A stretch of DNA of 6,694 nt, taken from assembly GCF_000265205.3 (NCBI RefSeq), contig NT_187167.1, forward strand, positions 1-6,694, written 5' to 3'. A program made the position numbers and the translations under genes. This DNA comes from Sinorhizobium fredii USDA 257. Lineage in GTDB: Bacteria > Pseudomonadota > Alphaproteobacteria > Rhizobiales > Rhizobiaceae. Shown here piece after piece: positions 1-5,645 of the stretch (its first letter is position 1; each line of letters begins with the position of its first letter). The notes under the pieces were generated by a model. The model was not told where the DNA came from and did not search any database. It saw only the letters and a list, made by a program, of their open reading frames with translations.

Positions 1-420
1 GGTGCCAAACAGCAACGCGTCCGCCTGTTCGCTGCGCCAGACCTTCAGCCGGCGCTGAAGTGTTCGAAGCAGTTTGTCGGGGTAATCGCCGGGATACTCG
101 GCCTGCAGTCGCGACAGAAGTTCGCTGCCGGTCCGCCATGGTTCGGCTTCGAACCAATTTCGCACGTCGGTAGTCGCCTCGACGAGAGCACGACGCCGCC
201 GTCCTCTTTTGGTTTTCGCAAGCGGGCGATCCGTCCGCCGGTAGCTCTCTCTTTCCAGTCCGCAAACTCGCCAGGAAAAGGTCGATCGGCTGATCTACCC
301 CGTCAGAGCGCATGGCCGGCGGAGTGTCGGCAAACGCAGCGAGTCGCTCCTGCACGGGCGCGGATATCGCGCAAATAGCGGGACAGGATCTAGCCCGGCG
401 TAGATTTCCTGCAGACGGGA
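1..420 (-). pseudogene. C-terminal remnant of an integrase-type (DDE) transposase, frameshifted
   Basis: Read on the minus strand, three frames join into one protein-like stretch. It begins with LQEIYAGLDPV (near 414-382), continues with VQERLAAFADTPPAMRSDG (about 355-299), then resumes after a further frame change at about 235-255 with KTKRGRRRRALVEATTDVRNW, and ends with YPDKLLRTLQRRLKVWR and ALLFGT at the window edge. The basic helix L-R-T-L-Q-R-R-L-K-x-W-R is typical of C-terminal or linker parts of large integrase-core transposases (IS21-like or Mu-like) common in rhizobia; this family assignment is from memory. At least two frame changes, near 355-372 and 235-255, and an in-frame stop just before 296 in the last frame show it is dead. 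The catalytic core is not in this window. Any remaining C-terminal end lies beyond base 1. The exact IS family is uncertain. Confidence 0.55.
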
Positions 421-487
421 GCGGCTACATCTGACGCGTGAGCGTCGGCAACCAGACGCTGATGCGGCGTAGCCGATAATCTGCCAC

Positions 488-619
488 GGCTCGTCCTCCT
501 ATGATTAGGATCGGGTCGGCTCATCCGAGCAACCTTGGAAGTGCAGTGTAGGACGAGCCACTCGGCCACGAAGACAGACATACAGTGTTACGATTAATGT
601 CAGGTTGAGGCTCGTCCTA
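488..619. repeat. Three alternating copies of GGCTCGTCCT
   Basis: GGCTCGTCCT occurs at 488-497. Its inverted form TAGGACGAGCC is at 549-559, and GGCTCGTCCTA is at 609-619. The last two form a perfect 11-bp inverted repeat separated by 49 bp. They lie next to the 5' side of the transposase remnant, so they may be terminal or subterminal repeats of that dead element. They could also be regulator binding sites ahead of the sigma-54 promoter at 691. Nothing in the sequence decides between these. Confidence 0.5.
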
Positions 620-690
620 TGTACGACAATGTTGGACACGCGAGACCGCTGCTTGAGTCATTTCGTTGCATTAAGAAGAGTTCTTCCTTT

Positions 691-706
691 TGGCACGCAT
701 ATTGCT
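691..706 (+). promoter_or_regulatory. Sigma-54 (RpoN) -24/-12 promoter
   Basis: TGGCACG, four bases, then TTGCT matches the RpoN consensus TGGCACG-N4-TTGCW at every defined position, with GG and GC 12 bp apart. Transcription would start near 717, heading right to the small ORF at 762 and the monooxygenase at 1099. In rhizobia such promoters are usually driven by NifA, DctD or NtrC-type enhancer binding proteins. A canonical NifA site (TGT-N10-ACA) was looked for between about 440 and 690 and not found; the closest is TGT-N13-ACA at 620-638. A small inverted repeat AAGAA/TTCTT (673-685) lies just upstream. Confidence 0.7.
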
Positions 707-761
707 TCTAGGCATTTGCAGGACACGTCACGGACCCACCTTATCGCGCAGAGATTTCGAC

Positions 762-1052
762 ATGTTAGCCAATGGTTTCTGCCGAGCCCGCCTTCCGATC
801 ATCAAGGGGTGGATCGTTTCAGATGCAGACGTAACCGGCTGCGCGCGCCTGGTCGAGCCGAGGCAGCACAGGGGCATATCTCGCAGTCGAGCCCGGGCCG
901 GCGGCACGACGGCGCCCGAGAACCTCCCCGCCGTGGCGACCTTCGACTCGCTTTATCAAGCGCGATTTGGATCAGACATTCGGGAGCTTGCTTGTCGAAT
1001 CTTCTCTAATGCCGATTGCCGCAACCACGCCGAAGCCGAGGCAGTAAACTGA
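762..1052 (+). CDS. Possible small hypothetical protein downstream of the sigma-54 promoter
   Basis: An ATG at 762 opens 96 codons ending in TGA at 1050-1052. It is the first ATG in this frame downstream of the predicted sigma-54 transcript start (about 45 nt away), and the stop lies 46 bp before the monooxygenase start. The protein begins MLANGFCRARLPIIKGW and ends in an acidic HAEAEAVN. I recognise no family, signal peptide or membrane segment. The ribosome binding site is weak (GAGA a short way upstream), and codon third positions are only moderately GC-rich. An overlapping frame is also open, so this may simply be leader DNA of the monooxygenase transcript. Its position is the main reason to list it. 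Confidence 0.25.
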   Translation: MLANGFCRARLPIIKGWIVSDADVTGCARLVEPRQHRGISRSRARAGGTTAPENLPAVATFDSLYQARFGSDIRELACRIFSNADCRNHAEAEAVN

Positions 1053-1082
1053 GCGTCTGGCGGGGGATTGGATATATGCAAC

Positions 1083-1089
1083 AGGAGGA
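1083..1089 (+). promoter_or_regulatory. Ribosome binding site fixing the monooxygenase start at 1099
   Basis: AGGAGGA lies 9 nt upstream of ATG 1099. It is close to the ideal Shine-Dalgarno sequence, whereas the longer open frame's start at 1068 has nothing comparable. This site, together with the homology-like N-terminus that begins at 1099, shows that translation starts there and not at 1068. Confidence 0.8.
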
Positions 1090-1098
1090 ACTTAAATC

Positions 1099-3086
1099 AT
1101 GGCTCACTCTTCGGACCTCGCCCTGTTCCGCCACCGCATCGCCGAGGCACTCCCTTCGGCCAATATTCCAACCCTATTACTCCTTCTGTATCAGTTCACG
1201 GGAAAAGAATACTGGCTCACCCCACCGTTTCTTCCCGTAAAGAGTGTCTGGGGCGACAACGATTCAGGGGGCTCGCGGCCGAATTACAGACGGAGATTCG
1301 TAATGCAGCACTGGACGCCATCATCTGTTGGCACAGCGGCGCACCAGTCACCAAGCAGGACCTGTCGGAAGAAGAGTTGATCCGCATGCTGACTGTGTCG
1401 GAGGCCGAGCCTATCCCGCCAGAATACGCTGACATGATGCTTCATAAGCTACGGAGATATGCAGGCGCCATTCCGGACCCCGTGTCCTTGCCGAAAGGAT
1501 TTCGTGTACTCATCATCAGGGCGGGCATGTCCGGTGTCGCAGCGGCAATTCGGTTAAGACAATTGGGCATTTCCTACATCCAGGTCGAAAAGCAAGACAG
1601 CACCGGCGGGGTCTGGCACGCACATCACTATCCTGGCTGTGGAGTGGACACGCCGGGGCATCTCTACTCGTACACTCTTGCCAGTGGCAACTGGAGCACG
1701 TTCTTCCCGTTGCAAAAGGAAATCGACGACTATTTCAACCGTGTTGCCCGGGACTTTGGGATCGAGAGTTCCATCCGCTACGGCACGGAGTGCCTGGTCA
1801 CCCGCTATGACGAAGAGAGCCTAACTTGGCACTCCCGGTTACGTCTGCCCAACGGCACGGAAGAAACCCTCGTGACCAATGTGGTCCTCTCGGCGGTGGG
1901 GGGCTTCACCACGCCGAAATGGCCCAACCTTTCGGGCCTGCGCAACTTCGACGGCCCGGTGGTGCACACCTCGGAATGGGATCCAGAAGTCGCGCTCGAC
2001 GGTAAACGTGTGGCCGTGATTGGCAATGGCGCTTCGGCAATGCAGGTTGTTCCCGCCATCGCAGATCGGGTGGGTGCCTTGACAATCTTCCAACGCTCAC
2101 GTCAATGGGTGGCGCCCTTCCCGAAATTTCAAAAACCGGTCCTGGAACCGATGCAGTTCTTGTTCCGCGAGGTGCCACACTATGAATGGCTGTACAGGCT
2201 CCGCCTGAGTTGGATTTACGACAGTGAAGTGCATGAGGCCCTGCACAAGGATCCGGCCTGGCCGCATCCGGACCGTTCCGTGAATGCGGTTAACGACCGC
2301 GACCGCGAGACTTACACACAATACATCGAGGGACAGCTGGCGGGGCGCCCTGATCTTATCGCCAAGGTCATCCCGTCGTACCCTCCATTCGGCAAGCGGA
2401 TGCTCCTGGACAATGGCTGGTACAGAACCCTACTAAAGCCGCATGTTACGCTGGTAGACGGAGCTGCTGCGCGTGTTGAGGGCAGGTCGATCCATGCGAT
2501 TGATGATGAAACGCATGAGGCAGAACTTATTATCGTCGCCTCAGGCTACGATACGACACGATATCTACTTCCGGTTGAGGTAATCGGACGCAATGGTCGG
2601 ACGGTACGTGACGTCTGGGACGATGATGACTGTCAGGCTTATCTTGGCACCGTTGTGGCGGGGTTCCCAAATTTCTTCATGCTCTATGGTCCCAATACGG
2701 CGCTCGGCCATCGCGGCAGCTTCATCTTCACGATCGAGAGCCAAATCGATTATGTACTAAGTGTTCTGCGCCAGATGGGCGAGAAGAGACTTGTCGAAGT
2801 AGAATGCCGGCAAGATATATATCAACATTACAACCGGAAAATCCAACAAATGCACCAGCAGATGATCTGGAGCCATGAGGGTATGTCCACCTTTTTCCGC
2901 AACGACCGGGGCCGAATCGTGACAAACAGCCCTTGGCGTCTGGTCGATTATTGGAAGTTGCTGAAGGAGGCGGATCTCGATGACTACCGTACCATGCCGC
3001 AAGTTGATTCCCGATTAGAGACTTCGGGTGTACCGCGAGAGGGCGTTCAACGCCCCGGCTCGCGACTCCGGCGTCGACCTTCTTGA
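1099..3086 (+). pseudogene. Baeyer-Villiger-type flavin monooxygenase (4-hydroxyacetophenone monooxygenase-like), frameshifted
   Basis: Enzymes of this family use FAD, NADPH and O2 to insert oxygen next to a carbonyl; the substrate is unknown here. Translation from 1099 gives an N-terminus (IPTLLLLLYQFTGKEYWL, then DNDSGG) like the extra N-terminal domain of HAPMO-type enzymes. The frame is lost at the G5 run 1267-1271. Adding one G joins it to LAAELQTEIRNAALDAI and a 604-residue continuation, 662 aa in all. Motifs follow in order: FAD Rossmann site RAGMSG (1518-1535, first Gly replaced by Arg), GGVW then YPGCGVD, the type I fingerprint FDGPVVHTSEWD (about 1947-1982), NADPH site GNGASA (2022-2039), and FQRSRQW with the likely active-site Arg. 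The end reads NSPWRLVDYW plus an unusual Arg-rich tail. From memory it resembles y4iD of Sinorhizobium fredii pNGR234a. A sigma-54 promoter lies 393 bp upstream. It may be dead, or a sequencing error may hide an intact gene. Confidence 0.85.
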
Positions 3087-3116
3087 CGCGGCGGCTACGG
3101 TCAGCAATCGAATGGC

Positions 3117-3146
3117 GACCGCCGGGTGAGGCCCCCTTCGGCGGTC
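3117..3146. repeat. Hairpin 30 bp after the monooxygenase stop
   Basis: GACCGCC (3117-3123) and GGCGGTC (3140-3146) form a perfect 7-bp stem with a 16-nt loop. The position fits a 3'-end structure for the monooxygenase transcript. No T-run follows, so it is not a standard intrinsic terminator. Confidence 0.4.
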
Positions 3147-3328
3147 ATATCGAGTGTCTGATCGGCACTCAGACGGGAAAAATCCGCCTCCTGCCAGCCA
3201 CGACGTTCAGCAAGGCGCAGAAGCTTGACGCGCACAATTCCAAGGGGCATTCGGCCCTCACTTTGCGCGACGCCATGTACCTTCAAACGCCGTCCGGCCG
3301 GGCACCGTGACGTGCAACCGGCGAATAT

Positions 3329-3343
3329 CTCCCCTGAGGGGAG
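3329..3343. repeat. Short GC-rich palindrome CTCCCC-TGA-GGGGAG
   Basis: This is a perfect 6-bp inverted repeat with a 3-nt spacer and no adjacent T-run. It may be a small RNA hairpin or an operator. There is no flanking gene start to tie it to a function. Confidence 0.35.
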
Positions 3344-3473
3344 TGCACTGCAAGCACCGCGAAAATACGTTTGATTAGTCCGTCCATATGACGAAAAGAT
3401 GTGATGGAAACTCACCGGACCCGTCCTGCCCACCGCCGAATGCGGCTCAAGGCGAAAACGAGAAAGTGCGTTG

Positions 3474-3710
3474 TCAATGACTGCGTGTCCTCAGGTCTTC
3501 AACCTTTACGTCGCTGTCGAAAACATAGCCCGCACCCCGCTGGGTACGCATATACTGCACGCTCCGGCCCGGGCCCCTGCCCCAGCTTGCGACGAAGGCG
3601 CAGGATTTGAACATGGGTAACGTCATCCCCTGGTCGCATTCGCCGGCACCATCAATCCATCGGCCGGCAGTGTAAGTGTCTTTGTGCCACTGGAGCATGC
3701 GGTACTCGCC
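3474..3710 (-). pseudogene. Remnant of a VirG-like (OmpR-family) response regulator, DNA-binding domain
   Basis: On the minus strand, VQILRLRRKLG (about 3612-3580) followed by GAGYVFDSDVKV (about 3530-3495) matches the recognition helix and C-terminal wing of OmpR/PhoB-type regulators. The match is closest to Agrobacterium VirG, whose C-terminus I recall as ILRLRRKLEADP followed by GAGYFFDADVQV. The two parts are in different frames, shifted near the GC-rich run at 3560-3580. Further upstream, AGEYRMLQW (about 3714-3688) resembles the start of the winged-helix domain but is again out of frame and too close. The tail ends at a TGA (3476-3474). No receiver domain with a phosphorylatable Asp is present. 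The gene is a decayed 3' fragment. It could instead come from another OmpR-type regulator; the VirG assignment is from memory. Confidence 0.6.
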
Positions 3711-3763
3711 CGCGAAATGGCAAGTGTCGAATGGACGACAATGTTCGCCCACTATAGTCTCGG

Positions 3764-3779
3764 GACGCTTGCAAGCGTC
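3764..3779. repeat. Perfect 16-bp palindrome GACGCTTGCAAGCGTC
   Basis: The sequence is identical to its reverse complement over 16 bp, with no spacer. It lies between the VirG-like remnant and the IS256 fragment. It could be a dimeric regulator site or a relic of an element end. A spacerless palindrome of this length is unlikely to be a terminator, and no T-run follows. Confidence 0.5.
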
Positions 3780-3888
3780 TCCGACGTGGCCGCGCCTTGC
3801 CGCCTGTTTTGTACCGCCATGCTGCCGATAATCAGCAGACGCCTAGCGTGCGCTCGCCCACTATCGAGATCGGCCGAGCTTCTGCTTG

Positions 3889-4179
3889 CCGCCCGTCGAT
3901 TTCCGCAGCGGGGCAAGCCCGAGCCGCCAGCCAGCAGTGCGCAAAGTCGCCGACCAGATCAGGCCAAAGGTGCCCAAGCTCGCCTCAATCATGGATCATG
4001 CCGAAGAGGACGTGCTGGCCTACATGACCTTTCCACAAGCAGCACTGGGCCAAGTTGCACTCGACCCGATCGAGCGCCTCAACGGCGAGATCAAGCAACG
4101 CACCGAGGTCGTCGGCATCTTCCCCAACGACGACGCCATCGCGCGTCTCGTCGGCGCATTGCTGTTGGAGCAGAACGAC
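3889..4179 (+). pseudogene. IS256-family transposase, 3' part (first piece), interrupted
   Basis: The frame starting around 3940 reads RKVADQIRPKVPKLASIM, AEEDVLAYMTFP, PIERLNGEIKQRTEVVGIFP and IARLVGALLLEQND. This is the conserved C-terminal third of IS256/ISRm3-type Mutator-like transposases, including the PIERLN segment near the last catalytic Glu. Upstream codons (GQARAASQQ, about 3912-3938) fit the same protein in a different frame. Restoring one G between 3939 and 3940 gives Q-Q-W-R-K-V, as the family has. The N-terminal two-thirds with the first catalytic Asp residues are absent. The stretch 'QAALGQVALD' is diverged from the family. The coding sequence stops abruptly at 4179-4180, where the IS1111-type element enters, and continues at 5552. 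Confidence 0.9.
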
Positions 4180-4183
4180 GTGT

Positions 4184-4197
4184 ATGGACCGCTCCCT
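4184..4197. repeat. Right subterminal inverted repeat of the IS1111-type element
   Basis: ATGGACCGCTCCCT is the exact complement of 5531-5544. Three bases (TGT, 4181-4183) lie between it and the IS256 DNA. Confidence 0.93.
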
Positions 4198-4442
4198 GTT
4201 TGCAAGGCGAAATTGAACATAACGGCAGACACGGTTCTTGCGGTCGTGTATCCGGCCTGTTTACGCGAGCCACTCGGCCGCAGGCCTTGATGGTATTCGC
4301 GGATCGGCGGCCAGACAAATGGACGAGCTCATCTGGCTCGCATCGTTTCATGGGCCTTTGCCGAACCCGGATCATACCGGTTGCCATCACATTCGATTAC
4401 CCTCGCAAGCCAGCACTGATCATAGGAACAGTGCTGAAGCTG
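4198..4442 (-). ncRNA. Candidate bridge RNA region of the IS1111-type element
   Basis: In IS110-family elements a structured bridge RNA guides the recombinase by pairing with both target and donor DNA. In the IS1111 group it is encoded in the 3' non-coding end. This region is that end and has no gene. An 8-bp stem (CAGCACTG/CAGTGCTG, 10-nt loop, 4411-4436) starts 6 nt after the stop codon and has no U-run. A 6-bp stem GGCCTG/CAGGCC (4254-4286) encloses a small CGAG-TGG-CTCG hairpin, and a 5-bp stem CGAGC/GCTCG lies at 4324-4340. TGATGGCA at 4389-4382 repeats the first eight bases of the element. Exact RNA ends and guide loops cannot be fixed by eye. Confidence 0.45.
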
Positions 4443-5480
4443 CTATGCTGCAGACGGTGTCGCAGCAATTGGTTTGCGATACTTCTCATCCCGCGTCAGC
4501 ATTGCCCATAAGGCGCGTGCCGTTTTGTGCGCGACTGCGACAGCGGTGACGTTCGTCGGTCTGCGTGCCGCGAGGGCAAGCAGCCACGGACGAGGCGGCA
4601 CGTTTTTGCGGAACAGCGTTCCGACAATCGCTCTCGCGCCATGGATGAGAAGCGCCCGCAGATATCTGTCACCTCCCTTGCTAATCCTGCCGATACGCTC
4701 CTTCCTCCCGCTCGCATGCATCCTCGGAGTCAGCCCGAGCCAGGCCGCAAAGTGCCGGGCGGATTGGAACTGACAACCGTCTCCCACAGCTGCGACGATG
4801 GCGCTCGCAGTGATTGGGCCTACGCCGGGTGCAGTCGCCAGCCGGCGGCTATCTTCGTTGTTCTTGTGCCACTCGACAATTTGTCGTTCGACAGCAGCGA
4901 TCTGTTCTTCGAGCATATCGATATGATCGAAGAGGGTATTGATAGCTTGGCAGGCGATCGCCGGCAGGTGGTCTGGCGTCATTGCGTTCGTTCGCTGCCG
5001 CAGCTCTGACATGCGGTAGCGGCCTTTTGCGGCGATGAGCCCAAACTCACCGACCAATCCACGAACAGCATTGATCGATGCTGTTCGTTGCCGAACCAGC
5101 AATGAACGAGATCGATGCAAAGCGAGCACGGCTTGCTGGTCTCGGGTCTTGATTGGAACGAAGCGCATGTTTGGCCGAGTCGCCGCCTCGCATATCGCCT
5201 CTGCGTCTGCGGCGTCGGTCTTATTCCGTTTGACACAGGGTTTGACATATTGCGGCGGAATGAGCCGAACGTCGTGACCAATCGTGACCAGCTCGCGAGC
5301 CCAGTGATGAGCGCTCGAGCATGCTTCCATCGCAATCAGACAAGGCGGCAGCTTAGCGAAAAACGCGAGCAACTCGCTTCGTCCAAGGCGTCGGCGTAGA
5401 ACGGTTTGACCGGCGTCATCAACGCCGTGAGCTTGGAAGACTGTCTTTGCGAGATCAAGACCAACGGCAACAACAGGCAT
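4443..5480 (-). CDS. IS110-family (IS1111 group) transposase, intact
   Basis: This is a 345-aa RNA-guided DEDD recombinase that moves the element through a circular intermediate. The N-terminal RuvC-like domain has D9 (in GLDLAK), E52 (in AMEACSSAHHW) and D89/D92 (in NKTDAADAEAI), matching the DEDD set. A coiled-coil-like middle (about 185-207, DMLEEQIAAVERQIVEWHKN) leads to the C-terminal transposase domain, with the helix-hairpin-helix-like APGVGPITASAIVAAVGD (217-234) and ASGRKERIGRISKGGDRYLR. S257 in that motif is the likely serine nucleophile, by analogy with IS621. Length is normal for the family. The start is supported by AAGGAGGA (5496-5489) 8 nt upstream of the ATG. No frameshift or missing motif is seen, unlike the IS256 gene it interrupts. 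Confidence 0.96.
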   Translation of the reverse strand: MPVVAVGLDLAKTVFQAHGVDDAGQTVLRRRLGRSELLAFFAKLPPCLIAMEACSSAHHWARELVTIGHDVRLIPPQYVKPCVKRNKTDAADAEAICEAATRPNMRFVPIKTRDQQAVLALHRSRSLLVRQRTASINAVRGLVGEFGLIAAKGRYRMSELRQRTNAMTPDHLPAIACQAINTLFDHIDMLEEQIAAVERQIVEWHKNNEDSRRLATAPGVGPITASAIVAAVGDGCQFQSARHFAAWLGLTPRMHASGRKERIGRISKGGDRYLRALLIHGARAIVGTLFRKNVPPRPWLLALAARRPTNVTAVAVAHKTARALWAMLTRDEKYRKPIAATPSAA

Positions 5481-5488
5481 GGAAACAT

Positions 5489-5496
5489 TCCTCCTT
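5489..5496 (-). promoter_or_regulatory. Ribosome binding site of the IS1111-type transposase
   Basis: AAGGAGGA on the minus strand, 8 nt before the ATG at 5480, is a near-perfect Shine-Dalgarno sequence. Confidence 0.8.
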
Positions 5497-5530
5497 GGCT
5501 AAAAGACGCCCGCCATCTTCGCTGAGGGGA

Positions 5531-5544
5531 AGGGAGCGGTCCAT
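5531..5544. repeat. Left subterminal inverted repeat of the IS1111-type element
   Basis: AGGGAGCGGTCCAT is the exact complement of 4184-4197. Seven bases (GCCATCA, 5545-5551) lie between it and the resumed IS256 sequence. Confidence 0.93.
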
Positions 5545-5551
5545 GCCATCA

Positions 5552-5645
5552 AATGGGCGGTGCAGCGGTCCATCTACATGACCCTTGAGCCATCGCCGCT
5601 ATGAGCTATGATCATCCGCAAATCAGCCTGGCCGCTGTGGCAAGC
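5552..5645 (+). pseudogene. IS256-family transposase, C-terminal end (second piece)
   Basis: Just outside the IS1111-type element the IS256 protein resumes: WAVQRSIYMTLE (5554-5589) matches the conserved family end (from memory WAVQRARYMTLE). After GAG 5587-5589 a one-base loss shifts the frame. Reading on in the new frame gives MSYDHPQISLAAVAS (5601-5645), which corresponds to the usual C-terminal end (LSDDP-x-VSLPAVAA type). The stop normally found there is not present in this frame, and the original frame stops at 5602-5604. So the gene was already decaying, or decayed further, independently of the insertion. Confidence 0.85.

Larger units (their letters stand above)
3087..3473. other. Intergenic stretch without a supported gene
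   Basis: This region separates the monooxygenase from the VirG-like remnant. Short open frames exist on both strands (for example 3083-3310 plus and 3101-3433 minus), but none has a ribosome binding site or a recognisable protein pattern. It contains two GC-rich hairpins, listed separately, and nothing else I can name. Confidence 0.5.
4181..5551 (-). mobile_element. Complete IS110-family element, IS1111 group, inserted in the IS256 gene
   Basis: The element is 1371 bp and runs on the minus strand. Perfect 14-bp inverted repeats (AGGGAGCGGTCCAT and its complement) sit at 5531-5544 and 4184-4197. They are subterminal, with 7 bp outside the left repeat and 3 bp outside the right repeat. This 7/3 arrangement is known for the IS1111 group. 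Cutting at exactly these points joins CAGAACGACG to AATGGGCG, restoring the IS256 codons Q-N-D-E-W-A with no target duplication. The 5' non-coding end is short (71 bp) and the 3' end is long (262 bp), as expected for IS1111 elements that carry their bridge RNA downstream of the transposase. The transposase is intact, so the element may be active. Confidence 0.93.

Noticed and set aside
620..638. NifA upstream activator sequence
   Set aside because: TGT and ACA are 13 bp apart instead of the canonical 10.
605..1009. Open frame of 134 codons starting at a TTG
   Set aside because: It would span the sigma-54 promoter, has no ribosome binding site and shows no protein-like pattern.
1068..1266. 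N-terminal extension of the monooxygenase from ATG 1068
   Set aside because: It has no comparable ribosome binding site and its residues look random, while the frame from 1099 has AGGAGGA and a family-like N-terminus.
3886..4290. A single intact 134-aa gene
   Set aside because: Only the part up to 4179 is IS256 transposase. The rest is read-through into the IS1111-type element, and the N-terminal residues are out of frame.
4411..4436. Intrinsic terminator after the IS1111-type transposase
   Set aside because: The 8-bp hairpin is not followed by a T-run on the transcribed strand. It fits better as part of the bridge RNA.
3684..4511. Long plus-strand open frame of 275 codons
   Set aside because: It overlaps the VirG-like remnant, the IS256 fragment, the IS1111 non-coding end and the transposase C-terminus in wrong frames. 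Its composition is Arg- and Ser-rich, as in shadow frames.
4527..5009. Plus-strand open frame of 160 codons
   Set aside because: It is a shadow of the IS1111-type transposase on the other strand.
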